Assembly: GCF_006912135.1 (NCBI RefSeq)
Contig: NZ_VIRS01000005.1
Location: 248,001 to 312,000, forward strand
From: Cryptosporangium phraense
GTDB taxonomy: Bacteria; Actinomycetota; Actinomycetes; Mycobacteriales; Cryptosporangiaceae
Length of the DNA: 64,000 bases
Direction: 5' to 3'
This document shows, piece by piece, positions 16,773-24,467 of the stretch; position 1 is the stretch's first letter, and each line of letters opens with the position of its first letter. The notes under the pieces are model-generated. The model searched no databases, was not told the origin of the DNA, and was given only the letters and a program-made list of their open reading frames with translations. Position numbers and translations under genes: made by a program.

Positions 16773-17747
16773 ATGCGCCCAGTAGTGAGCCCGGCCCCCG
16801 CTGAGACCCGCGGACCCGTGTCGGTCCATCCGTGGGCCTACGGACACGAAGACGTTCTCCGCCGCTTCGATGTCAACCCGCTGACCGGACTGAGCGTGGA
16901 GGAAGCCGCCCGGCGTCGGGGCGCCCTCGGCCCGAACCTCGTCGAGACCGACGCCGAGAACGCCCCGGCCGCCGACGACGCGCAGCCCTGGTGGACGGTT
17001 CTCGGCTCGGCCGCCGCCCGCTGGAGCGGCATCCGGGCGATGGTCGAGGCGATCCGCGGACGGCAGGCGCCGGAGGCGTCGCTGGAGGAGATCGAGGCCG
17101 GCCGTCAGCTGTTCGTGGCGCGCGTGCTCCGCTCCGACCGCGTGCTCTCGGTTCCCGCCGTCGACCTGGTTCCCGGCGACATCGTCCTGCTCGCCCAGGG
17201 CGACCTCGTCCCCGCCGACGCCCGCCTGCTCGACGTCGTCGAACTCCGGGTCGACGAGGAGCCGCTGACGGGCGGGGAGCTGGCCTCCTCGCGCTGCGTC
17301 GCGCCGGTCGGCAACGGCTGGACGCCGGTCGCCGACCGTCGCTCGATGGTGCACGCGGGCAGCCGGATCGTGCACGGCGCGGGCACCGCGGTCGTGGTGG
17401 CCACCGGTCCGCTGACCGTCCTCGGCCGGGCCGCGCTGCACCGGGCGACGCCGGTCCGCAGCCTCGGCCGCGGTTCGCTCAGCCGGGCGACGCTGCGCCC
17501 GGGTGCGCTGGGCCGCCGGGCCGGTCTGGGTGCGGGGGTGGCCCGCCGGGTCTCGCGCGGACCGGCCGAGTCGGCCGCTCCCGCCGGCCTACCCTGGCTC
17601 GCGTCCGCCGCGCCCCCATCTCCGGTGCTGGCGCCGGTCGTCGAGCCTGTCGTCTCCGAAGAGGCCCCCGTTGCGGTCGTCCGCCGGACCCGTCCGGCCC
17701 GCGTCGGCCGTAATTACCACCGCTGGACCCGTAGCTGCGGCTTCTGA
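16773..17747 (+). CDS. Isolated N-terminal and actuator domains of a P-type ATPase
   Basis: The first ~60 of 324 residues match the cation-ATPase N-terminal domain (HEDVLRRFDVNPLTGLSVEE, then AARRRGALGPNLV). Residues about 110-215 match the E1-E2 actuator domain (VDLVPGDIVLLAQGDLVPAD, VDEEPLTGGE, then VHAGSRIVHGAGTAVVVATG). The dephosphorylation motif TGES reads TGGE. The membrane helices that should lie between these two domains are absent, and no phosphorylation (DKTGT) or nucleotide-binding domain follows. Instead there is an Arg/Ala/Pro-rich tail of about 100 residues ending NYHRWTRSCGF. AGGAG sits six bases before the ATG and a terminator follows, so it is expressed as a unit. It cannot pump ions; a regulatory or scaffold role is possible. 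Confidence 0.7.
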   Translation: MRPVVSPAPAETRGPVSVHPWAYGHEDVLRRFDVNPLTGLSVEEAARRRGALGPNLVETDAENAPAADDAQPWWTVLGSAAARWSGIRAMVEAIRGRQAPEASLEEIEAGRQLFVARVLRSDRVLSVPAVDLVPGDIVLLAQGDLVPADARLLDVVELRVDEEPLTGGELASSRCVAPVGNGWTPVADRRSMVHAGSRIVHGAGTAVVVATGPLTVLGRAALHRATPVRSLGRGSLSRATLRPGALGRRAGLGAGVARRVSRGPAESAAPAGLPWLASAAPPSPVLAPVVEPVVSEEAPVAVVRRTRPARVGRNYHRWTRSCGF

Positions 17748-17794
17748 TCCCCGCAGCTACGGGGCTGGCGCCCCCTAACTACCTACTGCCCTTT

Positions 17795-17820
17795 GCGGAC
17801 GCTCCCCGAGCGTCCGCTTT
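17795..17820 (+). terminator. Rho-independent terminator of the actuator-domain gene
   Basis: A perfect 10-bp GC-rich stem (17795-17804 with 17808-17817), a CCC loop and a TTTATCGTTTT tail, 47 bases after the stop codon at 17747. Confidence 0.85.
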
Positions 17821-17847
17821 ATCGTTTTCTGGACGTTCTCGGACGCG

Positions 17848-17881
17848 AAAACCCCGCGCCGCCCGGGTGGGCGACGCGGGG
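17848..17881 (-). terminator. Rho-independent terminator of the leftward membrane-protein gene
   Basis: A 13-bp stem (17852-17864 with 17869-17881, one mismatch) with a GGGT loop, followed on the minus strand by TTTT. It lies 20 bases beyond the stop of the gene at 17901-18428 and back-to-back with the rightward terminator at 17795. Confidence 0.8.
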
Positions 17882-17900
17882 TCATGTCCGACCGAGCGCT

Positions 17901-18428
17901 CTACTTCACGTAGTGGTTGTCCAGCATGATCTGGCCACCGAGGTCGTCGACGTACCGGTCGAGCGTATCGGCCTTCTGCGAGGTCACCAGCCACTTGGTG
18001 CCGACCAGGTAGGCGCCGCCGTAGCCCTCGGCCTCGGTGATCCACTCGGTCATCTTCTGGTTCGACTCGAACGTCAGGATCGTCATCCGGTCCGAGCCGA
18101 CCGTGCAGGCGGCCTGGGAGAAGTCCGCGTTCTTGTGGACGTCCTCGGTCTTGCAGCCGATCGTCTTGGCGATCTCGGCCATCGACCGGACCGGCGCGGT
18201 CTTGATCTCGTCGTCGCCGCCGCCGAACAGCTGGGCGCCGCCGAGGCCGATCACCGAGCCGGCAACGACCGCGGCCGCCACCGTGGCGATGATGACGCCC
18301 TTCCGGGACTTCTGCGGGCCGCCGGGCTGGCTGGGGCCGCCGCGGCCCGGGTAGCGGGGCTCGTAGGGCGGGTAGTTGTCGGCCGGGCGACCGGCCTGCT
18401 GGGGGTATGTCGACTGCGGTCGGCTCAT
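17901..18428 (-). CDS. Single-span membrane protein with extracytoplasmic domain, unknown function
   Basis: The 175-residue protein has a Pro/Gly/Tyr/Gln-rich cytoplasmic N-terminus (RPADNYPPYEPRYPGRGG), a basic QKSRKG boundary, one helix (VIIATVAAAVVAGSVIGLGG) and a soluble domain of about 110 residues. That domain has two cysteines (IGCKTEDV and QAACTVGSD) that could form a disulphide. This architecture is common among actinomycete envelope proteins but I do not recognise a named family. The ATG at 18428 lacks a clear ribosome binding site apart from an AGG directly before it. A strong terminator hairpin ends only about 30 bases upstream, so either its promoter lies in that short gap or readthrough controls it. 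Confidence 0.7.
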   Translation of the reverse strand: MSRPQSTYPQQAGRPADNYPPYEPRYPGRGGPSQPGGPQKSRKGVIIATVAAAVVAGSVIGLGGAQLFGGGDDEIKTAPVRSMAEIAKTIGCKTEDVHKNADFSQAACTVGSDRMTILTFESNQKMTEWITEAEGYGGAYLVGTKWLVTSQKADTLDRYVDDLGGQIMLDNHYVK

Positions 18429-18460
18429 ACCTCGGATACGGACCGCGGGCGCGCGAGGTT

Positions 18461-18497
18461 CAAAGAAAAACCCGCCCCGGCTTCGCCGGGGCGGGTT
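18461..18497 (-). terminator. Rho-independent terminator of the reductase operon, or attenuator
   Basis: A perfect 13-bp stem (18469-18481 with 18485-18497) with a TTC loop, followed on the minus strand by TTTTTCTTT (+ strand 18461-18470). It lies 127 bases after the FAD reductase stop (18624) and 33 bases before the next leftward start (18428), a position that also suits an attenuator. Confidence 0.85.
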
Positions 18498-18623
18498 GCC
18501 CTTCTTCCGAAAACACATCGATGGAGCCGCGTGCCGGGTGCCCGTCGGTACGGACCCCACCGATGCGATCTCCGCCGCCCGCGCCGCCCGGTGCTCCCTA
18601 CCGGCCGGCGCGAGCAGCAGCTC

Positions 18624-19976
18624 TTACCCGGTGGCGGCCAGCCGGCGGCCGTCCCGGGACAGGATCGACGTCGGGACCTGCACCGGCATCCGCGGCGAGG
18701 ACATCTCGAAGCGCGGCTTCGCGTAGAGCATCTCCCGCGCCACCGTGACGAACTCCGACGGCGCGTTGATCGCGACGACGCCGACCAGGTCGCGCCCGCG
18801 GTAGTGGCAGGTCAGGACGCCCATCTTGGCGACCTTCCGGTGACCGGGCCGACGCTCGAGCCGGCGCACGTCGGTCTCGTCGGAGATGTCACCGCAGACC
18901 TGGAGCCGCAGCCCCACCTGCTGCGACCAGTACCGCGGCAGCAGGATCGCCGGGTGGGTGGCCGCGTCGCCGGCGAGCAGCGAGCGCGCCGCCTGCTGGC
19001 CCTGCTCGAGGGCGGCGATCCACTGGCCGACCCGGCCGTCCTTGCCGTTCATCCAGTAGTTCGGCCACTTGGCCAGTGCCCCGGCCGCGACCACGCCCGG
19101 AACGACGTAGCCCTCCTCGTCGAGGACGCGCAGCGAGTCGTCGCACCGCACGCCGTCGGACGTGTCGATGCCGGTGCCGGCCAGCCAGGAGACGTCGGGC
19201 TTCTCCCCCGCGGTCATCACGACCATGTCGGCGTTGACCTGGCTGCCGTCGTCGAGGGTCAGCGTCCACTTGGCGCCGTACCGGTCGGCGGCCTTGACCC
19301 GGCGGCCGAGCCGCAGGTCGATGCCGTCCTCCTCGTGCTCCTCGGTCATCAGCTTGGCCGCGGTGGCGTCCAGGACGCCGTTGAGCACGACGTCACGCGG
19401 GTGGATCAGCGTGACGTTCTTGCCCATCCCGCGGATGCTGCAGGCCAGCTCGGTGCCGGTGAAGCCACCGCCGACGATCGCGACGTGCTCGGCCGTCCGC
19501 AGGCCGACCCGGATGTTCCAGGCGTCGTTGATGTCGTGGACGATGTGCGGCGTCGCAGCGCCGGACCACATGCTGTTGAGCATCGGACGGGCGCCGTTGG
19601 CGATCACCAGGCCGTCGAACCGGAAGCCCTCGCCGGTGTTGGCCCAGACGACCCGCTCGTTCAGGTCGCAGGCGACCGCGGTGCGGCCGAGGCTCCAGTT
19701 GATCTCCCACCGCTTGTCGGTGGTGCCGATGTACGCGTCCTTGGGGCGCTGCGTGCCGGTGATCAGGCCCTTCGAGCAGGCCGGGCGGTCGTACGAGCCG
19801 CCCGGGTCGGCGCAGAGCAGCTGGATCTGTCCGCGGAACCCCAGGCGCCGCAGCTCTTCCCCGGCTGCGGTGCCGGCGGGACCGCCGCCGACGATCAGAA
19901 TGCGGTCAGCTGGCCCCAGATTCGCGAGCGACTTCTGGGGCGCGAGGCGGGAAACGTTCGCCGCTCGCCTCTGCAT
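18624..19976 (-). CDS. FAD-dependent ferredoxin reductase-type oxidoreductase
   Basis: A 450-residue pyridine nucleotide-disulphide oxidoreductase. It has an N-terminal FAD-binding GGGPAGTAAGEELRRLGF (about residues 29-46), a second dinucleotide-binding fold with IVGGGFTGTELACSIRGMG, and the FAD-contacting V(V)PGVVAAGALA region. It lacks the CxxxxC redox pair, like the class-III ferredoxin and rubredoxin reductases, so it likely passes electrons from NAD(P)H to an iron-sulphur protein. The obvious partner is the ferredoxin domain of the upstream gene: the TGA of that gene and this ATG share one base (TGATG), and AGGAGG is six bases before the ATG. A GTG at 19979 is the alternative start. The hairpin at 18461-18497 closes the unit. 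Confidence 0.88.
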   Translation of the reverse strand: MQRRAANVSRLAPQKSLANLGPADRILIVGGGPAGTAAGEELRRLGFRGQIQLLCADPGGSYDRPACSKGLITGTQRPKDAYIGTTDKRWEINWSLGRTAVACDLNERVVWANTGEGFRFDGLVIANGARPMLNSMWSGAATPHIVHDINDAWNIRVGLRTAEHVAIVGGGFTGTELACSIRGMGKNVTLIHPRDVVLNGVLDATAAKLMTEEHEEDGIDLRLGRRVKAADRYGAKWTLTLDDGSQVNADMVVMTAGEKPDVSWLAGTGIDTSDGVRCDDSLRVLDEEGYVVPGVVAAGALAKWPNYWMNGKDGRVGQWIAALEQGQQAARSLLAGDAATHPAILLPRYWSQQVGLRLQVCGDISDETDVRRLERRPGHRKVAKMGVLTCHYRGRDLVGVVAINAPSEFVTVAREMLYAKPRFEMSSPRMPVQVPTSILSRDGRRLAATG

Positions 19977-21238
19977 CACTTACCTCCTCGTCGGGGGCGG
20001 AGCCCGGTGACATTGCTGAACTGGCCGGTGTTGTCCTTGCGCTCTGACTGACCGCGCTCGGACCGGTTGGGTACCGACCGCAGCGGCGGGGGCGGCGGCG
20101 GCGCGACCGGCTGGCCGTGCCGACGTCCGGGGCCACCGGGAGGGAACGGCCCGAGGCGTCCGGTGGGACGCGGTGCTCCCGGTCCGCTGGAGGCGCCGGC
20201 CGGAACCGGCGTCGGGCCGGTGCCGACCGCCGGGCTGACCGGGGCCGGCGGCGGGGGCGGGGGTGCGGACACCGGGACCGGGGAGACCGGCGCGATGTGC
20301 GGCACGACCGTGGTCTCGCGGGTGTCGGCCGGTACGCCCGCGCCGAACGCCTGGCCGGGGCCGGCCGTCGGGCCGATGTTGGCCGGTTTGCCGGTGCCCT
20401 CGGCCCCGGGCGGGATCGTCAGGTCGAACGGCACGCCGGGGCCGGTCATCGAGATGGCGCGGGCCGGGCAGATCTTGATCGCCGAGTAGACCTTGTCGAC
20501 CTCGTGCGGCTCCACCGTCGTGCGGTACGCGAGCCGGCCGGTGCTCTGCAGCTTGAAGACGTCCGGAGCCTCGTGCTCGCAGAAGCCGAACCGCGCGCAG
20601 ACGTGCGGGTTGACGTTGACGGTCGTGGTGGTGGCCCGCTTGGCCGCCATGCCGACCGCCACGTCCTCGAGGGCCTTCCCGGCCCGGTTGTGCGGGCTGA
20701 CCAGCAGCCAGAAGCCGGTCGCGATCGCCCAGCTGGCGACGACCGCCCAGGTGACCCAGCCGTTGACCTCGGAGCCGGTGAACACCAGGTGCCCGGCGGT
20801 GACCGTGTAGGCCGCGTAGGCGGTCGAGTGGAGCATCCGCCAGCGGGCGTGACCGAGCCGGCGCTGGACCGGCACCGAGAACGCGATCGCGATGAACATC
20901 TCGAGGCAGAGCGTCCCGAGGCCGACGCCGATCGGCTTCGTCGGGTTGATGAACGGGATGATCTCGTCCACCCACCGGACGTACGTGCCGGGCGCGGCCA
21001 GCTGGGCCAGCCCGTGCACGATGCCGAGCGCCAGGCCGCCGATCGCCATCGACATGTGCAGGTTCTTCAGCGACGTGTGCTTGATCCACGGCAGCGACCA
21101 GGAGCGGCCGAGCGCGGTACCGAGCAGAATGCTGATCCACAGCGCGATCGTCGAAGCGAAGCCCACAGTAGCCGCGACGACGTGCACTGCTGCCGTGGCT
21201 GCGGCGTCCGGGGCGGATGCCGCCAGAGCGGGTTCCAT
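19976..21238 (-). CDS. Ferric-reductase-like haem membrane domain fused to a [3Fe-4S] ferredoxin
   Basis: The 420-residue protein has three parts. Residues 20-185 form five to six membrane helices with two His pairs, His61/His75 (13 residues between) and His137/His150 (12 between), the spacing that binds two b haems in ferric reductase/NOX-type proteins. Residues about 205-262 are a ferredoxin: Cys214-x5-Cys220 and Cys257-Pro, a three-cysteine pattern that fits a [3Fe-4S] cluster. The last 150 residues are Pro-rich and disordered. Usual NOX-family proteins have a flavin domain here instead; the flavin is encoded by the coupled downstream gene. The ATG at 21238 follows GAGGAGG by seven bases. 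It likely passes NAD(P)H electrons through the ferredoxin to membrane haem; the acceptor is unknown. Confidence 0.82.
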   Translation of the reverse strand: MEPALAASAPDAAATAAVHVVAATVGFASTIALWISILLGTALGRSWSLPWIKHTSLKNLHMSMAIGGLALGIVHGLAQLAAPGTYVRWVDEIIPFINPTKPIGVGLGTLCLEMFIAIAFSVPVQRRLGHARWRMLHSTAYAAYTVTAGHLVFTGSEVNGWVTWAVVASWAIATGFWLLVSPHNRAGKALEDVAVGMAAKRATTTTVNVNPHVCARFGFCEHEAPDVFKLQSTGRLAYRTTVEPHEVDKVYSAIKICPARAISMTGPGVPFDLTIPPGAEGTGKPANIGPTAGPGQAFGAGVPADTRETTVVPHIAPVSPVPVSAPPPPPPAPVSPAVGTGPTPVPAGASSGPGAPRPTGRLGPFPPGGPGRRHGQPVAPPPPPPLRSVPNRSERGQSERKDNTGQFSNVTGLRPRRGGK

Positions 21239-21384
21239 TTCACGTCCTCCTCGTTGGTGCCGGGTCCGATGCCCCTCTGACCACTCCGGCCGGCCGGAGT
21301 GGATCTCCGGTCGGCCGGTGGCGGGTTGCGCACCGTCCTATCCGTGTGACGGGTGTGGCGGCGCGCCGGTTCAGAGGTTTTTTC

Positions 21385-22617
21385 CTAGCAACGGCGTCCG
21401 GTGTTGAGGCACTGGACGATCTGGTTCATCACGTTGTCCGGGACCAGGTTGAACCAGTCGTTGTGCAGCGAGATCGGCTTGTGCAACGACTCGGGGAAGC
21501 TGTCCAGACGGAACGTCGGGCCGGGCTTCACGTTGTAGGTCGTCGTGATGACGAGCTTGGGAACCACGACCGGGTTGGCGGCCGGGCAGTTGCCCTGCGC
21601 GTCCGGGTAGACGATGTGGGTGCGGTGGTTGGCGCTGTCCGTGTTCTGGCCGTCCCAGCAGCTCGGGAACTCCGAGATCTCGGTGAAGCCACGGCCGTTC
21701 GGGCAGAGCGTGTACTTGTCGGTGGAGATCCGGTTGGTGAAGCCCGAGCAGGTGAACTGCGCCCGCTGGTTCGCGCCACCGTTGACCGGAGCCTTGGCAT
21801 CGCCGGCGAGCACGCGGACGTTCTGCTTCAGCGCGGTGACCTTGCTCTTCGGGTTACCGACGTACTGGATCGTGAAGCGCGGCTTGAGGATCGCGCCGGT
21901 GTTCAGGTCGGCCTTGACCTCGCCCGGGAGGCCCTGGGTGTCGCCCTGCGTCACGTCGCGGATGACCGGCCAGAAGTACGCCGACTTGTCACCGAGGTTG
22001 CAGGTGGTGCCACCGGCGGCCAGGCTCTGGTCGGTCGAGTTGGCGTCGGTCGTCGTGTTGCCGGTGTAGTCGTGGAAGTGGTGCGCACCGTTGCCCACGC
22101 CCGGGGCCGCGATGAAGTTGTCGCTGTTGTGCCGGTTCTGCAGCCCGCAGCGGATCTGCTTGAACACGCCCGGCGAACCGTTGCGGCCGATGCGCACGGC
22201 CTGCTTCGGCTGGACCTGGCGGATGTTGATGTAGTCGGCCGGGTCGACCTCGTTGGACGGGGCCTCGGTCTCGTCGCCGCCGCCGGCCGTCTGGCTCGCG
22301 CTGGCCGACGGGTCGGCGCCGTTGCCGTTGTTGCCGTTCCCGTTGTTGCCGTTGCCGTTGCCGTCGTCGCTCGGCGTCGCGTTCGGGTCGGTGGACTCGC
22401 TCGAGCTGGCCGACGGGTCGGCGCTCTGGCTGCCGTGGTTGTGGTTCTGGCCGTAGCCCCAGTTGTGCCAGCCCCGGCCGTGCCGGTCGCCGCGCATGCC
22501 TGCGGACGCAGTCCCCACTCCGAGGGCCACCACCATCGTCGTGACGACCGCGGTGATGATCAGGCCTCGACGACGGAACTGGTTGGGGGGCCGCTTGTGC
22601 CTCTTCGGTCCAGTCAT
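21385..22617 (-). CDS. Secreted DUF1996 protein
   Basis: A 410-residue exported protein with a basic start and signal peptide (RRRGLIITAVVTTMVVALG, then TASAG). It has a low-complexity linker rich in Ser/Asp/Asn/Gly (60-110), including NGNGNNGNGNNGNG, and a DUF1996 domain from about residue 125. The domain shows the typical GVGNGAHHFHDYTGN near its start, then FPSCWDG, and VVVPKLVITTTYNV. DUF1996 proteins are found outside the cell in actinomycetes and fungi; their activity is unknown. The ATG at 22617 overlaps the stop of the upstream gene (ATGA), so it is translated as the third gene of an operon with the DUF4142 gene. Several cysteines suggest disulphides. Confidence 0.87.
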   Translation of the reverse strand: MTGPKRHKRPPNQFRRRGLIITAVVTTMVVALGVGTASAGMRGDRHGRGWHNWGYGQNHNHGSQSADPSASSSESTDPNATPSDDGNGNGNNGNGNNGNGADPSASASQTAGGGDETEAPSNEVDPADYINIRQVQPKQAVRIGRNGSPGVFKQIRCGLQNRHNSDNFIAAPGVGNGAHHFHDYTGNTTTDANSTDQSLAAGGTTCNLGDKSAYFWPVIRDVTQGDTQGLPGEVKADLNTGAILKPRFTIQYVGNPKSKVTALKQNVRVLAGDAKAPVNGGANQRAQFTCSGFTNRISTDKYTLCPNGRGFTEISEFPSCWDGQNTDSANHRTHIVYPDAQGNCPAANPVVVPKLVITTTYNVKPGPTFRLDSFPESLHKPISLHNDWFNLVPDNVMNQIVQCLNTGRRC

Positions 22618-23204
22618 GCGGGTGTTGTCTCCTCGGTTGGGGTGGGCACGTGACCTGCGGTGTGCCCACCTGGTCGGTTCACAGGCCCCTCATACGTCTC
22701 GCCCTCACTACGCTGCGCGGGCGCGTCCGGTTCAGCGCGATCTGCGCTGTAAACCAGCCGGAGTGCGCGGGGCGCGTGGTGCCGACCGGCATTGCCGCTG
22801 CTCAGCGGCGTGCGGCGGGCGGAATATTCGCGTCCGGCAACGGCTGGAGATTGCGTGCATTCGGCGTCCCAGGCGTCGGCCTCGGGTTCGTCCGACCACG
22901 CTGAGTGATTGGCTCGGTGCCGGAGGTGTTCGCCGTGCTTGCCCCGCGGAGCGTCCAGACGGCGGGCCTCGGCGGCCAGCATGCTGGCCGCCCACGCCTT
23001 CGCGTCGAGGTGCTCGGGCACCGGCAGGTCCTCGATGCACACTCCGTCGACCGACTCGGCCTCGAAGTCGTCAGCCCAGGAATCGTCGACCGCCGGGGCG
23101 GTCCGCACCCGGGCGACGCCGATCCAGGCGCCGGCCGCGCGGGGTATGCGCGACCGCGCGCGCCAGGCGTCGGGTTCTCTGTGCTCGTTCAACGGGTCAT
23201 TCAC
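22614..23204 (-). CDS. Hypothetical protein between DUF4142 and DUF1996 genes
   Basis: A 196-residue acidic, soluble protein with no signal peptide or membrane helix and no recognised domain. Notable segments are DDFEAESVDGVCIEDLPVPE, a helical AKAWAASMLAAEARRLDA, and a His/Arg-rich region after it. The GTG at 23204 gives an 8-bp overlap with the DUF4142 gene, and the stop overlaps the DUF1996 start by 4 bp. It therefore sits in the middle of a coupled three-gene unit, which supports it being real despite its odd composition. It may be a cytoplasmic partner of the two exported neighbours; nothing more can be said. Confidence 0.6.
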   Translation of the reverse strand: MNDPLNEHREPDAWRARSRIPRAAGAWIGVARVRTAPAVDDSWADDFEAESVDGVCIEDLPVPEHLDAKAWAASMLAAEARRLDAPRGKHGEHLRHRANHSAWSDEPEADAWDAECTQSPAVAGREYSARRTPLSSGNAGRHHAPRALRLVYSADRAEPDAPAQRSEGETYEGPVNRPGGHTAGHVPTPTEETTPA

Positions 23205-24153
23205 CTCGCCGCACTCGGCGGATGCTGACCATGCCGATGAGCGCGGCGGCGGCCAGCATCGCAACGATCAGGACAGTCCGCATGCCCGGGCTACCGACGC
23301 TTCCGGTGCCGGTGCTGCCGGAGCTGGTGTTGGTGTTCGCCGCCGCCTGCGAGAGGACGGGCGCCGGCAGGTCGGAGTAGTTGACGTAGCCGGTGCTCTC
23401 CAGCAGCGTCATGTGCCGCATGACGACCGTGTTCGCGGTCTGGGCGAACTGGCGGATCAGCGGGTTGCGGGTACCGGTGCGCACCTGGGCGATGATGTTG
23501 AAGACCGTGCCGTGGGCGGCGCGCAGGCGGTCGGCGAACAGCTTGTCGTAGCCGGTGCCCGAGGGCTGCTTGAGCAGCTCGGCCATCCAGCCCTGCTGGA
23601 GCTTCGACGGAACGGTCGGGAGCGGAACGCCGAGCTCGCCGGCCAGCGCGTTCACGGCCTTGTCGAGCTTGCGGTGGTCGGCGGCCAGCTGGCGTCCGAC
23701 CTCCTTGACCCGGGGGCTGCTCGCCTTCTCCTGGGCCTGCTCACCGGTCGGGATCTCCCACAGGCCGGCCTGCTTGACCTTGACCAGGAACTCCTTGTCG
23801 GCGTCGGTCAGCGGGACCGACTTGCCGGTGCTCTGGTCGACCTGGGGCGGAACCGGCTCGGGGCTGGCGCTCGTGACGACCGGGTCGTCGGCGCTGTCCT
23901 TCGTGGTGTCACGCACGGTGCCGTCGGCGCCGTCACCGGTCTCGGCCACGACGCGCAGGGCCGTGTTGCTCGAACCGGTCGCGGCCGCGGGCGTGTTGCT
24001 CCCCGGCCACACCCCGAAGGCCGTGGCCCCGATCGCGATCGCACCAGCGGCGATCAGCGCGAGGAACAGGGTGAGTGTCTGCCCAGGCAGTGCGTCGGCG
24101 ACGGTGTTGTGCACCCGCCGGTCACCCCGAGCCTTGTCATGCCGACCGGTCAT
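23197..24153 (-). CDS. DUF4142 protein with N- and C-terminal membrane anchors
   Basis: The 318-residue protein has an N-terminal membrane helix (TLTLFLALIAAGAIAIGATA). An Ala/Asp/Thr-rich linker follows, then a DUF4142 four-helix domain (about 115-260). The domain opens with LTDADKEFLVKVKQAGLWEI and has RVKEVGRQLAADHRKLDKAV, the histidine-bearing helix typical of the family. A Ser/Thr/Gly linker and a last helix (TVLIVAMLAAAALIGMV) with basic end follow. DUF4142 proteins are ferritin-like bundles of unknown function at the cell surface. The ATG at 24153 has GGGAG six bases upstream. It heads the leftward operon DUF4142 / unknown / DUF1996 and is divergent from the lipoprotein gene. Confidence 0.85.
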   Translation of the reverse strand: MTGRHDKARGDRRVHNTVADALPGQTLTLFLALIAAGAIAIGATAFGVWPGSNTPAAATGSSNTALRVVAETGDGADGTVRDTTKDSADDPVVTSASPEPVPPQVDQSTGKSVPLTDADKEFLVKVKQAGLWEIPTGEQAQEKASSPRVKEVGRQLAADHRKLDKAVNALAGELGVPLPTVPSKLQQGWMAELLKQPSGTGYDKLFADRLRAAHGTVFNIIAQVRTGTRNPLIRQFAQTANTVVMRHMTLLESTGYVNYSDLPAPVLSQAAANTNTSSGSTGTGSVGSPGMRTVLIVAMLAAAALIGMVSIRRVRRGE

Positions 24154-24467
24154 TGACCGCTCCCGAAACGTCGCGATGGATGGGTCCCGCTGACTCCCAC
24201 CGAGTTCTCGACCGCGTCTTCGAGGTGGCGGACCGGAGGTCTCGACAAGGGACTCGATCTCGGCGACGGCGCATAGGAAGGACCAGTTCAAGGTCCGGCG
24301 ATCGTTAATCCGGAGATAAAGTTCGGCTGACCCACGGTTAAAGCAGCCGCTGACCTCGGCAGTTTTCTGGGTGTTCGCTGAACCGGCCCGAGGCCGGGTC
24401 CGTGTTTCCCCTCGCGCGGCACATCAGTCGCCGCACGAGCCCCCCGAAGCCACGGGAGACCCAGACG
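24154..24467. promoter_or_regulatory. Divergent promoter region between DUF4142 and lipoprotein genes
   Basis: This 314-bp region must hold promoters for both directions. The stretch 24300-24345 is the least GC-rich part (TCGTTAATCCGGAGATAAAG and GGTTAAAG) and the likeliest site. No hairpin, RNA gene or second reading frame could be supported. Regulation by the ECF sigma factor encoded at 27044 is possible but no shared promoter motif could be established by eye. Confidence 0.4.

Noticed and set aside
24154-24467. RNA gene in the DUF4142/lipoprotein gap
   Set aside because: No tRNA or rRNA feature or strong hairpin was found; it is best read as a promoter region.
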